Below, in pieces: positions 61,540 through 64,000 of a DNA stretch of 64,000 bases; the stretch's first letter is position 1, and every line of letters begins with the position of its first letter. Source of the stretch: Onthomorpha sp937906975 (GTDB lineage Bacteria > Bacteroidota > Bacteroidia > Bacteroidales > P3); contig JAZLDH010000015.1 of assembly GCA_045614605.1 (NCBI GenBank), positions 178,023 to 242,022 of the forward strand, in the 5' to 3' direction. A program made the translations under genes and the position numbers. The notes below the pieces were generated by a model that was given only the letters and a program-made list of their open reading frames with translations, was not told where the DNA came from and did no database searches.

Positions 61540-63669
61540 ATGGCTATAATAGGTACAATTAGAAAAAAAGCAGGAGTATTAGTAGTTGCTATTATTGCGT
61601 TAGCAATCTTGGCGTTTATCTTTACCGACTTGTTCTCAAACAGAGACACACGTCCAACAAAAGTAGCGTCTGTTAATGGAATGGATATATCGTTCCAAGA
61701 ATTTGAGACAACAACTACTAATATTGAAGAAAACATGAAACAACAATACAATGTTGCTTCATTAACAAATGAACAAAGTTTTGAAGCCAAAAAACAAGCA
61801 TACCAAGGCCTTGTTTCTGAAAAATTATTGAAACAAGAATGTGAAAATATTGGCTTATCAGTTTCAGAAGCTGAAATGAATGATATGTTTTTTGGAACAT
61901 TTATTCACCCTATGATAAGACAAAACTTTGCAGATCCTACAACAGGACAATACAATCCACAAGTTGTAAAACAATATATCGCACAATTTGATAAGTTACC
62001 AGAAGAACAAAAATTCCAATGGGCAAACTTTGAAAATTCTATAAAAGAATCTCGTTTACAAGAAAAGTATAATGCTCTTGTAGTAAGCAGTTTTTATATG
62101 CCAACAAAGATTGCAGAACACATAAGCAATGTTTCAAACAAGGTTGTTGATGCTCGTTATGTTGTGATGCCATTTTCTTCTGTTGAAGACAACACTGTGA
62201 AAATTACAGAAGAAGATTACAAAAAATATTACGAACAACACAAAAACGAATACACATTATACGAAGATTTAAGAGACATAGAATTTGTTAAATTCGCAGT
62301 TTTACCATCACCAGCTGACATAAAAGCGATAAATGACTCAGTACAAAAAACATTTATTGATTTCCAAGCATTGGAAGCATCAGAATTAGCAAGTTTTGTT
62401 TCAATATCATCAGACAGAGTATATGACAGCTTGTATTACAAAAGAGATGCGTTGAAAGGAGTCTTTGCAGACTCATTACTTGCAGGCAAAACAGCAGGAA
62501 GTTTCATTGCACCATTCCAACAAGGTTCAAATTGGATAATGGCAAAGATAACAGACATTCAACAACGTCCAGACTCAGTACGTTTCTCTCAAATATTAGT
62601 ATTGAATAGCAATGCAAGCAAAGACATAAAGAGAACACCAGAACAAGCAAAAGCAGTAGCGGATAGTTTATTGAATGTATTAAAAGCAAATTCTTCTGAA
62701 TTTGAATCAGCAGTAGCGAAACACTCAGACGATCCAGAAGCAAAAAATAATTTTGGTGACTCAGGCTGGATATTAGACGGACAATTACAATCAGACTTAT
62801 TTGACAAATTAAAAGCAAGCAAAGAAGGAGACGTATTTGTTTACGATTTACCAAATCAATTAGGTCACTATCTAATCAAATTAAAAGAGAAAACAGCGCC
62901 TGTTGAAAAGCTACAAGTTGCTATGATCGTAATGGGAGTAAGAGCAAGCGACAACACAGTAAACGCATTAAGAGATAAAGCAAACGTTTTCTTAGGAAAG
63001 TCAAAAACACTTGCCGAAATGAAAGCACAAGCTCAAAAAGACAATCTAAATATCCTTACATCTACAGTAAGAGAAATGGATTATCAACTTAATGGAACAC
63101 CATATTGCAGAGAGATTGTACGTTGGGCATTTGACGAAAAGACAGAATTGAACGCAGTAGCACCAGAAGTATATGAATTAACAGACATGTTCCTTGTAGT
63201 TGCCTTAAAAGACAAAAAAGAAAAAGGAGTAATGCCATTAGAACAAGTGAAAAACTACATAGAATCACAAGTTAAAATGGAAAAGAAAGCAGAAATGTTA
63301 ATGGAAAAAGCTGAAAAATTATTAGCAACAAACAAAACAATAGAAACATTTGCAGCAGCAGCCAATTTAACAATAGATTCAGCAATGGCAGTAGATTTCG
63401 CAAGTCCATATTTTGCAGCAGCAGGACCAGAAATGAGAGTAATCGGAAACCTTTCTTCAGCAAGCAAAACAGGATTGCAAAAACCAGTTAAAGGATTCAA
63501 TGGAGTATATGTTTTGAACGTTGATAGACAATACACACGTCCAACAAAAGAAGATCCAAAACTAATACAACAACAATTTAAAACAAAAGCCTTCCAAAAA
63601 GCACAAATGTTGATGAACGTATTGCAAATGGAAGCAGACATAAAGAATCACTTTACATTCTTCTATTAA
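61540..63669 (+). CDS. PpiD/SurA-type periplasmic chaperone and peptidyl-prolyl isomerase
   Basis: 709 residues. One N-terminal membrane helix (about 12-32, VLVVAIIALAILAFIFTDLF) anchors a SurA N-terminal-like helical domain (about 45-200). A parvulin PPIC domain lies at about 347-450 (VRFSQILVLNS...DSGWILDGQLQSDLFDKL), with a second weaker one beyond. This is the PpiD layout: an inner-membrane chaperone for proteins leaving the Sec translocon. It is a single-gene transcript with a strong terminator at 63693. Confidence 0.88.
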   Translation: MAIIGTIRKKAGVLVVAIIALAILAFIFTDLFSNRDTRPTKVASVNGMDISFQEFETTTTNIEENMKQQYNVASLTNEQSFEAKKQAYQGLVSEKLLKQECENIGLSVSEAEMNDMFFGTFIHPMIRQNFADPTTGQYNPQVVKQYIAQFDKLPEEQKFQWANFENSIKESRLQEKYNALVVSSFYMPTKIAEHISNVSNKVVDARYVVMPFSSVEDNTVKITEEDYKKYYEQHKNEYTLYEDLRDIEFVKFAVLPSPADIKAINDSVQKTFIDFQALEASELASFVSISSDRVYDSLYYKRDALKGVFADSLLAGKTAGSFIAPFQQGSNWIMAKITDIQQRPDSVRFSQILVLNSNASKDIKRTPEQAKAVADSLLNVLKANSSEFESAVAKHSDDPEAKNNFGDSGWILDGQLQSDLFDKLKASKEGDVFVYDLPNQLGHYLIKLKEKTAPVEKLQVAMIVMGVRASDNTVNALRDKANVFLGKSKTLAEMKAQAQKDNLNILTSTVREMDYQLNGTPYCREIVRWAFDEKTELNAVAPEVYELTDMFLVVALKDKKEKGVMPLEQVKNYIESQVKMEKKAEMLMEKAEKLLATNKTIETFAAAANLTIDSAMAVDFASPYFAAAGPEMRVIGNLSSASKTGLQKPVKGFNGVYVLNVDRQYTRPTKEDPKLIQQQFKTKAFQKAQMLMNVLQMEADIKNHFTFFY

Positions 63670-63692
63670 TAGATAGTAAACATAAAACATAG

Positions 63693-63730
63693 AAATAGCG
63701 ACTTTGAAATTCAGAGTCGCTATTTTTTTT
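63693..63730 (+). terminator. Intrinsic terminator of the PpiD-like gene
   Basis: 15-nt arms 63693-63707 and 63711-63725 (AATAGCGAC/GTCGCTATT core, one wobble) are followed by a T run. Confidence 0.85.
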
Positions 63731-63820
63731 CTTTGCTTTTTCAAATTTTTCCTTAGCTTTTTTGAAATTTTCCTTAGGATTTTTAAATTTTTTCTTAGCA
63801 TTTTTTTATCGCTATCAAAG
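63731..63820. repeat. 21-bp periodic CTWWG array, four exact words plus one
   Basis: CTTTG (63731), CTTAG (63752), CTTAG (63773) and CTTAG (63794) start exactly 21 bp apart, all in one orientation; CAAAG (63816) follows at 22 bp. Spacers are similar to one another, so this is close to a true tandem repeat. Confidence 0.85.
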
Positions 63821-63822
63821 AG

Positions 63823-63866
63823 GGGGTGTGAATTTCACTGACAGAGGGGTGTCAATTTAACTGACA
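63823..63866. repeat. Two 21-bp direct repeats resembling IS21-family ends
   Basis: 63823-63843 and 63846-63866 share 18 of 21 bases. Read on the minus strand each begins TGTCAG and ends ACACCCC. Short TGTCA-rich direct repeats of this kind occur at the ends of IS21-type elements. No istA or istB is inside the window. Confidence 0.45.
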
Positions 63867-64000
63867 GACATGAATAATAATATAAATAATAATAAAAAAA
63901 ATAATATATATATAAATAAAGACATTTTTTATTTTTTTCTTTCATTGAATTTATTTTTGCATTAAATCACGAAAAAGCAACCTCAATTTTCGTGAATTTT

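Larger units (their letters stand above)
63670..64000. other. 331-bp non-coding end of the window
   Basis: Contains the PpiD terminator, a 21-bp array (63731-63820), two IS-like 21-bp direct repeats (63823-63866), a stretch of AT-only repeats and a 9-bp inverted repeat (TCACGAAAA 63967-63975, TTTTCGTGA 63987-63995). No gene is visible before the edge. Confidence 0.6.

Overview
The window is AT-rich DNA (by eye about one third G+C) from a member of the Bacteroidota, most likely order Bacteroidales. Lineage markers are two proteins with type IX secretion (T9SS) type A C-terminal sorting tails, a GldB-type lipoprotein, a Bacteroides-like serine palmitoyltransferase, a complete Na+-translocating NADH:quinone reductase operon, a Bacteroides-type PurF with a short propeptide, and promoters with the Bacteroidota -7 box TAnnTTTG instead of a sigma70 -10 box. 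No rRNA, tRNA, intact insertion sequence or CRISPR array was seen. The content is mostly conserved chromosome, with small accessory patches at about 19.4-21.6 kb, 51.6-53.9 kb and 63.7-64 kb.

Layout. 1-1.5 kb (-): truncated lipoprotein with a GH16-like EIDIE motif. 1.6-2.5 kb (+): universal stress protein. 2.5-12.5 kb (-): a tightly packed nine-gene run (YugP-like protease, PASTA protein, T9SS cargo, rluD, gldB, sulfatase-fold membrane enzyme, lipid kinase, SUI1 factor, cinA). 12.6-19.3 kb (+): yicC, TPR protein, glycosyltransferase, wecB, polyprenyl synthase, clpP. 19.4-21.6 kb: a two-gene module of unknown function with a PD-(D/E)XK-like protein, then a YoeB-type toxin-antitoxin pair. 21.6-27.1 kb (-): queG, dnaE, LpxL-like acyltransferase. 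27.3-33.1 kb (-): nqrABCDEF. 33.2-40.3 kb (-): sppA, hutU, M28 peptidase, DUF6973-like protein, nadA. 40.8-51.6 kb (+): rpiB, LutB-like Fe-S protein, deoC, serine palmitoyltransferase, an acyltransferase-epimerase fusion, thioredoxin lipoprotein, recA, nadE, purF. 51.6-53.5 kb: ATPase and DUF6078 protein, divergent. 53.9-61.4 kb (-): LRR/T9SS protein, beta-barrel protein, transglutaminase-like protein, S41 protease. 61.5-63.7 kb (+): PpiD-like chaperone.

How the genes work together. The nqr operon provides the respiratory sodium pump. The spt plus fusion-gene pair looks like a compact dihydroceramide pathway: serine palmitoyltransferase, then an N-acyltransferase domain and a reductase-like domain in one chain. 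nadA and nadE both belong to NAD synthesis. sppA, the S41 protease, PpiD, GldB, the beta-barrel protein and the T9SS cargo serve the cell envelope.

Most unusual signals. (1) A dispersed repeat: the pentamer CTTAG or CTTTG (either strand) recurs every 21 bp, separated by 16 bp of nearly pure A/T. It forms arrays of 3-5 words in at least five intergenic regions and also inside two or more genes, including the gldB signal peptide. (2) A fusion of ceramide-synthase-like and epimerase domains. (3) NadE whose glutaminase domain lacks the catalytic cysteine. (4) A long rod-like RNA-type fold at 56224-56348. (5) A parS-like 14/16 palindrome at 35103-35118. (6) Three exact 22-bp palindromic units at 53519-53584.
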